A stretch of 64,000 nt of DNA. It comes from Streptomyces aureus (GTDB lineage Bacteria > Actinomycetota > Actinomycetes > Streptomycetales > Streptomycetaceae). The stretch spans positions 124,001 to 188,000 of the forward strand of contig NZ_JNZD01000027.1 in NCBI RefSeq assembly GCF_000725495.1. Reading direction: 5' to 3'. Below the pieces are notes generated by a model. The model saw nothing but the letters and a program-made list of their open reading frames with translations, was not told the origin of the DNA and searched no databases. Shown piece by piece: positions 45,743 through 55,800 of this stretch (position 1 is its first letter; the number at the start of each line of letters is the position of its first letter). The position numbers were made by a program, and so were the translations under genes.

Positions 45743-45959
45743 CTCCACCCTCCAACCACCCCGACCGTACGCGGCACCGCACCCCGCACCCGCGTGCGAG
45801 CCCGCACCGCGCACCCCGCACCCGCGTGCGGGCCGTGGCGGCGCGCAGCCTGCGGCTCATAGTCCGTGGCCGGCGCCGGCGGCCGGCATCCCGCGGCTCG
45901 AGGCGTGCCGCCCGGGGCCGCACCCCGTGGTCCGGCGTGACCGGCGGGGCGGCCCGGGC

Positions 45960-47159
45960 TCAGCCCCGCAAGGTCAGGGACTGGCCCGCCACCACCAGCA
46001 GGACGTGTTCGCACTCGGCGGCGAACGCCGCGTTCAGACGGCCGAGTTCGTCGCGGTAGCGGCGTCCGGAGGCGGTGGCGGGCACGATGCCCGAGCCCAC
46101 CTCGTTGGAGACGGCGACGAGCGTGCGGCGGGTGGCGCGGACCGCGGCGACGAGTTCCTCCACCCGGGCGCGCAGGGCACGTTCGCCGCCCCCGGACCAC
46201 TCGGCGTCGTCCCAGGCGTTCACCTCGTCCATGGCGTCCGTCAGCCACAGCGACAGACAGTCCACGAGCAGCGCCGGGCCCTCGTCGGCCAGCAGCGGGA
46301 CCAGGTCGCAGGTCTCGACGGTCCGCCAGGAGCCGGGCCGCCGCTCACGGTGGGCACTGACCCGCCGCGCCCATTCCGTGTCCCCGCCGCGGGTCCCTCC
46401 CGTGGCGACGTACAGCACGTCCGGGAAGGCCTCCATCCGCCGTTCCGCCTCCACCGACTTGCCCGAGCGCGCCCCGCCGAGCACCAGCGTCCGGCGCGGC
46501 ACGTCGGGAACCTCCTCGTAGACCCCCACGTCGAGCGTCGTCCCGTCCGGCACCGCCCGCGCGCCCGCCGCGGCGAGCCGCCTGCGCAGCTCCTGCCCCG
46601 GGTGCACGTCGTGGTCCAGGTGCACGGCGATCACGTCCGTCGTGGGGTCGACCGCACCGGCCGCGCGCAGCCGTGCCAGCGCGTCGGGCCGTCCGACCAC
46701 GTCCAGGAGGACCATGTGGTACGCGCCGCCGTTCTCGTCGAGGCCCGCCGGCGCCGCGCCCGGCGGCAGGTACAGCAGCCGCTGCCCGGACGGACCGGTC
46801 ACCGCGTACCCGGTGCCGGGGGCGTCCATCGGCACCGCCCGCACCCTGTGCCCCGTCAGCAGTGCCAACTCCCGTCCGTCGGGCACCCGGCCGGGCCCCG
46901 GCAGCCCGGCCGGCACCTCCACGGCGGGTCCGTCGTGCGGATGGGAGAGCAGCACCTGGCGCACGCCACCCAGCGAGTGCCCGGCGCGGGCCGCGGCGAA
47001 CGCGGCGCCCGGGGTGAGGTCGAGCAGCAGGGTGCCGTCGACGAGCAGCGCGGTGGCCGCCCGCGCCTCCCCGCCGAGCGCGCTCGCGCAGGCGGCGCAG
47101 GGACAGTCGGGGCGGGGCAGGCCCGCGGGGGCACCGGTGCCGAGCAGAGTCAGTTCCAC
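45960..47159 (-). CDS. cobU: MBL-fold / adenosylcobinamide kinase-guanylyltransferase fusion
   Basis: 399-residue fusion. Residues 1-215 are a degenerate metallo-beta-lactamase fold (MELTLLGTGAPAG, HPHD at 73-76, HLDHD at 180-184), with CPCAACASAL (19-28) but no intact HxHxDH. Residues 223-399 are CobU: Walker A GGARSGKS (228-235), then YVATGG, the HRERRPGSW segment with the guanylylated His, LLVDCLSLWLTD, and SNEVGSGIVP. CobU phosphorylates adenosylcobinamide and attaches GMP, just before CobS. The MBL half could hydrolyse a related phosphoester, or be structural. Confidence 0.93.
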   Translation of the reverse strand: MELTLLGTGAPAGLPRPDCPCAACASALGGEARAATALLVDGTLLLDLTPGAAFAAARAGHSLGGVRQVLLSHPHDGPAVEVPAGLPGPGRVPDGRELALLTGHRVRAVPMDAPGTGYAVTGPSGQRLLYLPPGAAPAGLDENGGAYHMVLLDVVGRPDALARLRAAGAVDPTTDVIAVHLDHDVHPGQELRRRLAAAGARAVPDGTTLDVGVYEEVPDVPRRTLVLGGARSGKSVEAERRMEAFPDVLYVATGGTRGGDTEWARRVSAHRERRPGSWRTVETCDLVPLLADEGPALLVDCLSLWLTDAMDEVNAWDDAEWSGGGERALRARVEELVAAVRATRRTLVAVSNEVGSGIVPATASGRRYRDELGRLNAAFAAECEHVLLVVAGQSLTLRG

Positions 47160-47272
47160 GACGCCGATTTTTCCGTGTCCCCGGACGTCTTGCGCGTCCG
47201 GCTAGGCTTCGGACGGGAGACGGATCTTGTCCGGCTTCCGCTGTGCAGTGTGCTCACACCTTGGAGGCGTAC

Positions 47273-47485
47273 ATGGCGGCATGGACGTGGCGGTTCGAGA
47301 AGTCCGACGGGACAGAGGTCCAACCCGCGGTGGAGCCCGAGGAGTTCACCACCCAGGGCGACGCCGAGTCCTGGATCGGCGAGGTGTGGAAGGACCTTCT
47401 CGCGGGCGGCGCGGACCAGGTGTTCCTCTTCGAGGACAGCACGCAGATCTACGGTCCGATGAGCCTGCACGCCGACGCGGAGTAG
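47273..47485 (+). CDS. small conserved hypothetical protein (70 aa)
   Basis: 70-residue acidic soluble protein starting MAAWTWRFEKSDGTEV. ATG 47273 has GGAGG 5 nt upstream, a strong signal. WIGEVWKDLLAGGADQVFLF suggests a small alpha-beta fold. It is conserved-looking among streptomycetes but unassigned. Divergent from the MBL-cobU gene. Confidence 0.82.
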   Translation: MAAWTWRFEKSDGTEVQPAVEPEEFTTQGDAESWIGEVWKDLLAGGADQVFLFEDSTQIYGPMSLHADAE

Positions 47486-47604
47486 GCCGGCAGGGGTTGC
47501 CGGGGAACCGCCCCGGCAACCCGTCGCCGCCCGCACGGCCACTCGTGCGGGCGACATCGGTACCGGGCCGCCCGATGGCCGGGCCACCGGGACGGCGGGA
47601 GTGT

Positions 47605-48393
47605 TCAGCCCCGTACGCCGCACAGGTGCAGCAGGGCCGCCACCTGGCGGTAGGGGTCGGTCCGTCCGGCCCGCTCCTCCGCGGCCAGCAGCGTCTCCGC
47701 GTCCGCCGGCAGCGCAGCGCCGTCGGCCGCCGTGTCCGTGAAGACGCGCACTCCGTACCAGGCGTGCAGCGGGGCGCCGATCCCGGCGAGGGTGGCGGTC
47801 AGCGTGGCCAGCCGGTCGGCGCGCACGTCGAGGCCGAGCCGGTTGGTGTAGGCGGTCGTGTCGAACGAGGCCAGCGCCGTCGCCCAGTCACCGCCGATCC
47901 CGGGCCGCATGGCCAGCGCGTCGGCGTTGCGCACCAGCAGCGACAGCAGCCCGCCCGGGGCCAGCATCCGTGCCACCCCGGCCAGCAGGGCGTCCGGCTC
48001 CTCGACGTACATCAGCACGCCGTGGCACAGCACCACGTCGAAACTGCCCGGCAGGAAGTGCACACCGGTCTCGTGGCCGTCGCCCTCGACGAGGCGCACC
48101 CGGCCGCGGATGCCCTCGGGCTCGGCGGCCAGCGCCTCCCGGGCCACGGCCATCATCGTGGCGTCCCGCTCGAGCGCGGTCACCTGATGACCGGCGCGGG
48201 CGAGCCGCAGGGCCTGGGTGCCCTGGCCCGCCCCGACGTCGAGCACCCGCAGGCGCTGACCCACCGGATACCGCCCGGTTATCTGCTCGTCGAGCTGCCG
48301 GGCCACCAGTTCCTGACGTACGACATCCCGCAGCCCGCCCAGCCTGCTCAGCCAGGCATCCGCCGCGCCCCCGGAGAACGACGTGGTGCTCAG
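47605..48393 (-). CDS. class I SAM-dependent methyltransferase, probable CTG start
   Basis: 262 residues if started at the CTG at 48393. Motif I is RVLDVGAGQGTQALRLA; then TALERDATMM, DVVLCHGVLMYVEEPDALL and LAPGGLLSLLVRN. No ATG or GTG is in frame before GTG 48306, which would remove the N-terminal helix AWLSRLGGLRDVVRQEL that such enzymes keep. The CTG overlaps the stop of the preceding DUF3043 gene as CTGA, the usual 4-nt coupling geometry. Substrate unknown. Confidence 0.85.
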   Translation of the reverse strand: MSTTSFSGGAADAWLSRLGGLRDVVRQELVARQLDEQITGRYPVGQRLRVLDVGAGQGTQALRLARAGHQVTALERDATMMAVAREALAAEPEGIRGRVRLVEGDGHETGVHFLPGSFDVVLCHGVLMYVEEPDALLAGVARMLAPGGLLSLLVRNADALAMRPGIGGDWATALASFDTTAYTNRLGLDVRADRLATLTATLAGIGAPLHAWYGVRVFTDTAADGAALPADAETLLAAEERAGRTDPYRQVAALLHLCGVRG

Positions 48394-48986
48394 GGCCGCT
48401 CTCCGCGCTTGACCTGCGGCTTCGGCAGCCGGAGGCGACGCATCTGGAGGGTGCGCATCAGGGCGTAGCGGACCGCGCCCTTGGTGTTCTCGTCCGGGAA
48501 GCGCGTGGTGAGCTGCTTCCGCAGACGGATCGCGATGACGACCATGTCGACGACGATCATCACGATGATGACCAGCCAGAGCAGCAGCGCCACGTTCTTG
48601 AGGATCGCGGACGGCACCACGCTCAGCATGAGGATGATCACGGCGAGCGGCAGGAAGAGCTCGGCGACGCAGAACCGCGAGTCCACGTAGTCGCGCGCGA
48701 ACCGGCGCACCTTGCCCTTGTCACGCGCGGGCAGATAACGCTCGTCCCCGCTGGCCAGCGCCTGGCGCTGGCGCTCCATCGCCGTCCGGCGGTCGTCGCG
48801 CTGGCGCTTGGCGGCCTCCTTGCGCGTCGTCGGCGTCTGGGCGACGCTGCGGCGCTGGGTCTGGGCCTCACTGCGCTTCGGCGTGGGGCGGCCCTTGGGG
48901 GCCTGGGGGTCACGGGTCACTTTGGAGTCGGTCACCGGCGCCTTGTCGGCGGGGGCCTTCTCTTCCTTCGCACGGCTTCGGAACAC
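48390..48986 (-). CDS. DUF3043 domain-containing membrane protein
   Basis: 198-residue DUF3043 protein. A basic, Lys/Arg/Gln-rich cytosolic N-terminus (FRSRAKEEKAPADKAP..., then RRTAMERQRQAL) is followed by the family core RDKGKVRRFARDYVDSRF and two membrane helices (about 112-135 and 140-160). GTG 48986 (residue MFRSRAKEE) is chosen by analogy with the family; the frame is open to 49016. No good ribosome binding site is seen. Translationally coupled to the methyltransferase downstream. Function unknown. Confidence 0.85.
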   Translation of the reverse strand: MFRSRAKEEKAPADKAPVTDSKVTRDPQAPKGRPTPKRSEAQTQRRSVAQTPTTRKEAAKRQRDDRRTAMERQRQALASGDERYLPARDKGKVRRFARDYVDSRFCVAELFLPLAVIILMLSVVPSAILKNVALLLWLVIIVMIVVDMVVIAIRLRKQLTTRFPDENTKGAVRYALMRTLQMRRLRLPKPQVKRGERP

Positions 48987-49261
48987 AAAACCCAAGGGTA
49001 CGTGGTGGGCGGGCATGGACGTCGATCGAGTGGGGAACGATCCGGCAACACCGTGCGTCTGTGCTGGACAGAGGGGGAGTCGCTCAGGGGTGTACCCCGG
49101 GTGTCACCTACTCCTCACGCCGGAGCGGTGGCGGGCGCAGTCGTCCTTGGGGATGAGCGCATCCGTCCCCGAACAGTGCGGTAATGGATGTGGGGCCCGT
49201 ACTGTGGGTCCTGTTGCAGTACCTGGAGCTGGAGTCCGTCAGAAGGGGGCGCGCGAAGCCC

Positions 49262-50059
49262 ATGAGCGGTGTCATGAAGCGTATGGGGATGATCTTCCGC
49301 GCGAAGGCGAACAAGGCCCTTGACCGGGCCGAGGACCCGCGCGAGACCCTCGATTACTCCTACCAGAAGCAGCTGGAGCTGCTGCAGAAGGTCCGGCGTG
49401 GTGTCGCCGACGTGGCGACCAGCCGCAAGCGACTCGAACTGCAGCTGAACCAGCTCCAGAACCAGTCCTCCAAGCTGGAGGACCAGGGCCGCAAGGCCCT
49501 CGCGCTCGGCCGCGAGGACCTCGCCCGTGAGGCGCTGTCGCGCCGTGCCGCGCTCCAGCAGCAGGTCACGGACCTGGAGACGCAGCACCAGACCCTGCAG
49601 GGCGAGGAGGAGAAGCTGACCCTCGCCGCCCAGCGTCTGCAGGCCAAGGTCGACGCCTTCCGCACGAAGAAGGAGACGATCAAGGCCACGTACACGGCGG
49701 CCCAGGCGCAGACCCGGATCGGCGAGGCCTTCTCCGGCATCTCCGAGGAGATGGGCGACGTCGGGCTCGCCATCCAGCGTGCCGAGGACAAGACCGCGCA
49801 GCTCCAGGCGCGGGCCGGCGCGATCGACGAGCTGCTCGCCTCCGGCGCCCTCGACGACCAGTCCGGGCTGGCGAAGGACGACATCCAGAGCGAGCTGGAC
49901 CGGATCTCCGGCGGCTCGGACGTGGAGCTGGAGCTGCAGCGCATGAAGGCCGAGCTGGCCGGCGGCTCCTCGTCGCAGAAGCAGGCGATCGAGGGCGGCA
50001 CGGGCCAGGACCGGCCGTCGTCGCAGCCGCAGGACACTCCGCGCTTCGACAAGCAGTGA
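49262..50059 (+). CDS. pspA: PspA/IM30 (ESCRT-III-like) envelope stress protein
   Basis: 265-residue coiled-coil protein of the PspA/Vipp1 family that coats and stabilises the cytoplasmic membrane. It begins MSGVMKRMGMIFRAKANKALDRAEDP, the amphipathic helix-0 and helix-1 lead, then long helices (LLQKVRRGVADVATSRKRLE, about 50-185). The Ser/Gly/Gln-rich tail (from about 238) is typical of actinobacterial PspA. ATG 49262 follows GAAGGGGG. pspAA follows after 29 nt, so they are co-transcribed. Confidence 0.95.
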   Translation: MSGVMKRMGMIFRAKANKALDRAEDPRETLDYSYQKQLELLQKVRRGVADVATSRKRLELQLNQLQNQSSKLEDQGRKALALGREDLAREALSRRAALQQQVTDLETQHQTLQGEEEKLTLAAQRLQAKVDAFRTKKETIKATYTAAQAQTRIGEAFSGISEEMGDVGLAIQRAEDKTAQLQARAGAIDELLASGALDDQSGLAKDDIQSELDRISGGSDVELELQRMKAELAGGSSSQKQAIEGGTGQDRPSSQPQDTPRFDKQ

Positions 50060-50088
50060 CCGGGCGGGCCCAGGCCTGAGGAGGCGAC

Positions 50089-50367
50089 ATGATCGTACGG
50101 ATCATGGGGGAGGGACAGGTGAGACTGGACGACGGCCGGCTCACCACCCTGAACAAGCTGGACGACGAACTGCTCGCCGAGATGGAGCGGGGGGACGAGC
50201 CGGGCTTCCGCCGCACTCTGGGCGCACTCCTGGACGCGGTGCGCGACGCCGGGACCCCGCTCCCCGACGACTCCCTGGAACCGTCGGAGCTCATCCTCCC
50301 GTCCGCGGACGCCACCCTGGACGAGGTCCGGGCGATGCTCAGCGACGAGGGCCTGATCCCCGGCTGA
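50089..50367 (+). CDS. pspAA: PspA-associated protein PspAA
   Basis: 92-residue PspAA-family protein: MIVRIMGEGQVRLDD at the start, LNKLDDELLAEMERGDEPGF and the C-terminal PSADATLDEVRAMLSDEGLI are diagnostic. AGGAGG lies 4 nt before the ATG at 50089. It is a soluble partner of PspA in actinobacteria. Together with the distant PspAB/HtpX it completes the known PspA-partner set. Confidence 0.93.
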   Translation: MIVRIMGEGQVRLDDGRLTTLNKLDDELLAEMERGDEPGFRRTLGALLDAVRDAGTPLPDDSLEPSELILPSADATLDEVRAMLSDEGLIPG

Positions 50368-50690
50368 TCCCGCTCCGCCCAGGGACTGATCCCGGGCCGA
50401 AGCTGTCCGCCCAGGGCCCGGTCCCGGGCTGAAGCCCGCCACTGAGGACCCCGCGCACCAGGCCCCGCACTCCGGAATGCCGGGACGGGACGAGGGCCGG
50501 GGTCCGGGCGTACCGCCCCCACCCCGTACGAAAAAGGGCGCGGCTCGGAGCAACCCCTTTCTTCCCGTGCGTGGGCGGGCCGAGGACACCGTTACCCCCG
50601 GCCACCTCCGGCCCCCGGGAGACCGCCCCGCGCGCAGTCGTCGCGTACCGCCCGGTCACAAGCCCGGCAGGGCCCCGTACCGTGGACCGG
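50368..50690. other. intergenic region before the sensor kinase
   Basis: 323 bp. The left part has an imperfect direct repeat (CCGCCCAGGG...CCCGGGC at about 50374 and 50410). AT-richer bases at 50527-50562 (GTACGAAAAAGGG...CCCCTTTCTTCCC) may terminate pspAA or hold the kinase promoter. No gene is supported. Confidence 0.5.
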
Positions 50691-51986
50691 ATGAGCACCC
50701 TGGAGCGCATGAGGGACTGGCTGCGGGACCACCGCCTCGCCCTGGACGCCGCCCTCGCCGCCGGCGTCCTCGTCGCCATGGTGGCCGGCTCCTTCGTCGA
50801 ATCGCACGGCGCCGACGGGACCACCTGGAGCGCCCGCACCCCGGAGACGCTCAGCCTCGCCCTGATGGTCCTCGCCGCCGCGGCCCTGGTCTTCCGCCGC
50901 CGCGCCCCGATGACCGTCCTCGCGGCGACCGTCGGCCTCTCCCTGGTGGAACTGGCGACCGCCGACCCGCGCGCCCCGGTGGCCATGTCCGCCGTCGTCG
51001 CCCTCTACACCGTGGCCTCGGCCACCGACCGCCCCACGACCTGGCGCGTCGGCCTGCTGACCATGACCCTCCTCACCGCCGTCGCCATGCTCGCCGGACC
51101 GCTGCCCTGGTACACCCAGGAGAACCTCGGCATCTTCGCCTGGACCGGCATGGCCGCCGCGGCCGGTGACGCCGTCCGCAGCCGGCGCGCCTTCGTGAGC
51201 GCGATCAAGGAACGCGCGCTGCGGGCCGAGCGCACCCGCGAGGAGGAGGCCCGCCGCCGCGTCGCCGAGGAGCGGCTGCGGATCGCCCGCGATCTGCACG
51301 ACGTCGTCGCCCACCACATCGCCCTCGTCAACGTGCAGGCCGGGGTCGCCGCCCATGTGATGGACAAGCGCCCCGACCAGGCCAAGGAGGCCCTCGCCCA
51401 CGTACGGGAGGCCAGCCGGTCCGCGCTGAACGAGCTGCGCGCCACCGTCGGCCTGCTGCGCCAGTCCGGCGACCCCGAGGCACCGACCGAGCCCGCCCCG
51501 GGACTGGCCCGGCTGGACGAGCTCGCGGACACCTTCCGCAACGCGGGCCTTCCCGTCGAGGTGGCCCGCTCCGACGCCGGCACGGTGCTGCCCGCGGCCG
51601 CCGACCTCGCCGCGTACCGGGTGATCCAGGAGGCCCTGACCAATGTGCGCAAGCACGCCGGCGCGGGGGCGAAGGCCGAGGTCAGCGTCGTCCGGGTCGG
51701 GCCGGTGGTGGAGGTGACCGTCCTCGACAACGGCCCCCGGGACGGCGAAGGACCGGGACCGGACGGCGGCCCGGGGCAGGACGACGGAGCGGGACCCGGC
51801 CACCGTGGCGCGCAGGACGACGGGGCCGACGAGGGCGGCGGCGGCCACGGACTGCTCGGCATGCGCGAGCGCGTCACCGCGATCGGCGGGAGCTGCACGG
51901 CCGGTCCCCGCTACGGAGGCGGGTTCCGCGTCCATGCGATCCTTCCGGTCAAGAACCACACACCCGCCCTGGGGGACCCCGTATGA
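50691..51986 (+). CDS. NarL-type sensor histidine kinase (HisKA_3)
   Basis: 431-residue kinase with four or five N-terminal membrane helices (about 15-160), a short coiled linker (RAERTREEEARRRVAEERLR), then HisKA_3 with the phospho-acceptor His203 in RIARDLHDVVAHHIA. The HATPase has VIQEALTNVRKHAG (N box). A Gly/Asp-rich insert of about 35 residues sits between VLDNGPRD and the HGLLGMRERV box. ATG 50691. The last 4 nt overlap the response regulator (ATGA). Signal unknown; adjacent to the pspA genes. Confidence 0.92.
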   Translation: MSTLERMRDWLRDHRLALDAALAAGVLVAMVAGSFVESHGADGTTWSARTPETLSLALMVLAAAALVFRRRAPMTVLAATVGLSLVELATADPRAPVAMSAVVALYTVASATDRPTTWRVGLLTMTLLTAVAMLAGPLPWYTQENLGIFAWTGMAAAAGDAVRSRRAFVSAIKERALRAERTREEEARRRVAEERLRIARDLHDVVAHHIALVNVQAGVAAHVMDKRPDQAKEALAHVREASRSALNELRATVGLLRQSGDPEAPTEPAPGLARLDELADTFRNAGLPVEVARSDAGTVLPAAADLAAYRVIQEALTNVRKHAGAGAKAEVSVVRVGPVVEVTVLDNGPRDGEGPGPDGGPGQDDGAGPGHRGAQDDGADEGGGGHGLLGMRERVTAIGGSCTAGPRYGGGFRVHAILPVKNHTPALGDPV

Positions 51987-52660
51987 CGATCCGCGTCGTG
52001 CTCGCCGACGACCAGGCCCTGCTGCGCAGCGCCTTTCGCGTGCTCGTCGACTCGGAGCCCGACATGGAGGTCGTGGGCGAGGCGTCCGACGGCGCCGAGG
52101 CGGTGGCGGTGACCCGGGACGAGCGGGCCGACGTCGTCCTGATGGACATCAGGATGCCCGGCACCGACGGCCTCGCCGCCACTCGGATGATCACCACCGA
52201 CCCGGGCCTCGCCCACGTACGGGTCGTGATGCTGACGACCTTCGAGGTCGACGAGTACGTGGTGCAGTCGCTGCGCGCCGGCGCCTCCGGGTTCCTCGGC
52301 AAGGGCGCCGAGCCCGAGGAACTGCTGAACGCCATCCGGATCGCCGCCGGCGGCGAGGCCCTGCTGTCCCCGGCGGCGACCAAGGGCCTCATCGCCCGCT
52401 TCCTCGCCCGGGGCGACGACGACGAGGCCGGAGCCACCCGCTCCCCGCGGCTCGACGCGCTCACCGGGCGCGAGCGCGAGGTGCTCGTCCAGGTCGCGGC
52501 CGGACTCTCCAACGACGAGATCGCCGAGCGCCTCGAAGTGAGTCCGCTCACGGTGAAGACGCACGTCAACCGGGCCATGGCCAAACTCGGCGCCCGTGAC
52601 CGGGCCCAGCTGGTGGTCATCGCCTACGAGTCGGGACTGGTCCGCCCGAGGGTGGACTGA
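51983..52660 (+). CDS. NarL/LuxR-family response regulator
   Basis: 225-residue response regulator. The receiver (1-120) has Asp9/Asp10, the phospho-acceptor Asp55 (VVLMDIRMPG), Thr in MLTTF, and Lys in FLGKGAEPEE. The LuxR HTH (about 160-220) is LTGREREVLVQVAAGLSNDE. ATG 51983 overlaps the kinase gene by 4 nt. It probably controls the RND permease gene 156 nt downstream, or the psp genes; inference from position. Confidence 0.94.
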   Translation: MTIRVVLADDQALLRSAFRVLVDSEPDMEVVGEASDGAEAVAVTRDERADVVLMDIRMPGTDGLAATRMITTDPGLAHVRVVMLTTFEVDEYVVQSLRAGASGFLGKGAEPEELLNAIRIAAGGEALLSPAATKGLIARFLARGDDDEAGATRSPRLDALTGREREVLVQVAAGLSNDEIAERLEVSPLTVKTHVNRAMAKLGARDRAQLVVIAYESGLVRPRVD

Positions 52661-52816
52661 GCGCCGGCTGTGCGTACTGCGCCTGGAGTAGGTTCCGGGT
52701 AAGGAAATGGACCCAGGGGCTACGGATCGTCGCCCGTCCATGGTCCAGGGTGTGGCGTGGGGGAATCCCCCGTCCCCCGCGTTCCGCTCGAACCACGGAA
52801 GAGAGACCCACCACCC

Positions 52817-55800
52817 ATGTCCTGGCTGTCCAGATTCAGCCTCGCGCAGCGGGCCCTCATAGGGCTGATGTCGATCATCGCGCTCGTCTTCGGGGCGATA
52901 GCGATCCCCCAGCTCAAGCAGCAGCTGCTGCCCACGATCGAACTGCCCGTGGTGTCGGTGCTCGCGCCGTACCAGGGCGCCTCTCCCGATGTGGTCGAGA
53001 AGCAGGTCGTCGAGCCCGTCGAGAACAGCCTCCAGGCCGTCGACGGCATCACCGGTGTCACCTCCACCGCCAGCGAGGGCAACGCCGTGATCATGGCGTC
53101 CTTCGACTACGGCAACGACACCAAGCAGCTCGTCGCCGACGTCCAGCAGGCCGTCAACCGCGCCCGCGCCCAGCTGCCCGACTCGGTCGACCCGCAGGTC
53201 ATCGCTGGTTCCACCGACGACATGCCGACCGTCGTCCTCGCCGTCACCTCCGGCCAGGACCAGCAGGCGCTCGCCGACCGGCTCGACCGCACCGTCGTCC
53301 CCGCCCTCGAGGGCATCGACGGCGTCGGCCGGGTCGACGTCGCCGGTGTGCGGGACCTCCAGGTCGCCGTCACCCCCGACGACAAGAAGCTCGCCAAGGC
53401 CGGCCTCACCACGGCCGCCCTCGGCCAGGCGCTCCAGGCGGGCGGCGCGACCGTCCCCGCCGGTTCCTTCGACGAGGACGGCAGCAACCGCACCGTACGG
53501 GTCGGCGGCGGCTTCACCTCGCTGCGCCAGATCCAGGACCTGATGGTCACCGGAGCGCCCGGCAAGAAGCCGGTGCGCCTCGCGAGCGTCGCCACCGTCG
53601 CGCAGACGCAGGCCGCGGCCGACTCCATCACGCGCACCGACGGCCGCCCGAGCCTCGCCGTGACCGTCACCATGGCCCACGACGGCAGCGCCGTCGCCAT
53701 CTCCGACGCGGTCAAGGACAAGCTGCCCGGCCTGCGCGCCGACCTGGGCAAGGGGGCGGCGATCACCGTCGTCAGCGACCAGGGCCCGGCGGTCTCCAAG
53801 TCCATCCACGGACTGACCACCGAGGGCGCCCTCGGTCTGCTCTTCGCGGTCCTGGTCATCCTGCTCTTCCTCGCCTCGGTCCGCTCGACGCTGGTCACCG
53901 CGGTCTCCATCCCGCTGTCCGTGGTGCTGGCACTGATCGTGCTGTGGACCCGCGACCTGTCGCTCAACATGCTGACGCTGGGCGCGCTCACCATCGCGAT
54001 CGGCCGGGTCGTCGACGACTCGATCGTCGTCCTGGAGAACATCAAGCGGCACCTCGGATACGGCGAGGAGCGCCAGGAGGCGATCCTCACCGCGGTCCGC
54101 GAGGTGGCCGGTGCGGTCACCTCCTCGACGCTCACCACCGTCGCCGTCTTCCTGCCGATCGGGCTCACCGGCGGCATGGTCGGCGAGCTCTTCGGCTCCT
54201 TCAGCCTGACGGTCACGGCGGCGCTCCTCGCGTCCCTGCTCGTCTCGCTGACGGTCGTCCCCGTCCTCTCGTTCTGGTTCCTGCGCGCCCCCAAGGGCAC
54301 CCCGGCCGACGCCGAGGAGGCCCGCCGCAAGGCCGAGGAGAAGGAGGAGCGCAGCCGTCTGCAGCGCTTCTACGTCCCCGTCCTGCGCTTCGCGACCCGT
54401 CGCCGGCTCACCAGCCTGCTGATCGCGGCCGTGGTCCTCGTCGGCACGTTCGGCATGGCGCCCCTGCTGAAGACGAACTTCTTCGACCAGGGCGAGCAGG
54501 AAGTCCTCACCGTCAAGCAGGCGTTGAAGCCGGGCACCAGCCTGGCCGCGACCGACGCGCAGGCGAAGAAGGTCGAGAAGCTCCTCGCCGGCGTCAAGGG
54601 CGTCAAGGACTACCAGGTCACCATCGGCTCCTCCGGCTTCATGGCGGCCTTCGGCGGCGGCACCGACACCAACCAGGCGTCGTACCAGGTCATGCTGGAG
54701 GACTCCGCGTCCGCCAAGGACGTCAAGAAGCGCATCGAGAAGGGGCTCGGCGAGCTCTCCGGTCTCGGCACCACCACGGTCGCGGCCGGCGACGCCTTCG
54801 GCAGCCAGGACCTCAAGGTCGTGGTGAAGGCGGCGGACGCGGACGTGCTGCGCAAGGCGGCCGACCAGGTCCGGAGCGAGGTCGCGAAGCTCGACGACGT
54901 CACCGACGTCAGCAGCGACCTCTCCCAGAGCGTGCCCCGCATCTCGGTGCGCGCCAACTCCAAGGCGGCGGCGGCCGGTTTCAACGACGCGACCCTCGGC
55001 GCGGCCGTCACCCAGGCCGTCCGCGGCACGACCACCGGCAAGGCGGTCCTGGACGACGCCGAGCGTGACGTGGTCATCAAGTCCGCGAAGCCCGTCGGCA
55101 CGATCGCGGAGCTGCGCGCGCTGCGCCTCGGCGCGGTGAAGCTGGGTGACATCGCGGACGTGGAGCTGGTCGACGGACCGGTCTCGATGACCCGCATCGA
55201 CGGCCAGCGGGCCGCCACGATCACCGCCAAGCCGGCCGGCGACAACACCGGCGCGGTCAGCGCGGACCTCACGGCCAAGCTCGACAAGCTGAAGCTGCCC
55301 GCCGGCGCCACGGCGTCGATCGGCGGTGTCTCCTCCGACCAGGACGACGCGTTCAAGAACCTGGGCCTGGCGATGCTCGCGGCGATCGCGATCGTCTTCA
55401 TGCTGCTGGTGGCGACGTTCCGTTCGCTGGTCCAGCCGCTGATCCTGCTGGTGTCGATCCCGTTCGCGGCGACCGGCGCCATCGGCCTGCTCGTCGTCAC
55501 CGGCACCCCGATGGGCGTCCCGGCGATGATCGGCATGCTGATGCTCATCGGCATCGTCGTGACGAACGCGATCGTGCTGATCGACCTCGTCAACCAGTAC
55601 CGGGCGCAGGGCCACGGCGTGGTCGAGGCCGTGATCGAGGGCGGCCGGCACCGGCTCCGCCCGATCCTGATGACGGCGCTGGCGACGATCTTCGCGCTGC
55701 TGCCGATGGCGCTCGGCGTCACCGGCGAGGGCGGCTTCATCGCGCAGCCGCTCGCGGTCGTCGTGATCGGCGGTCTCATCTCCTCGACGCTGCTGACGCT

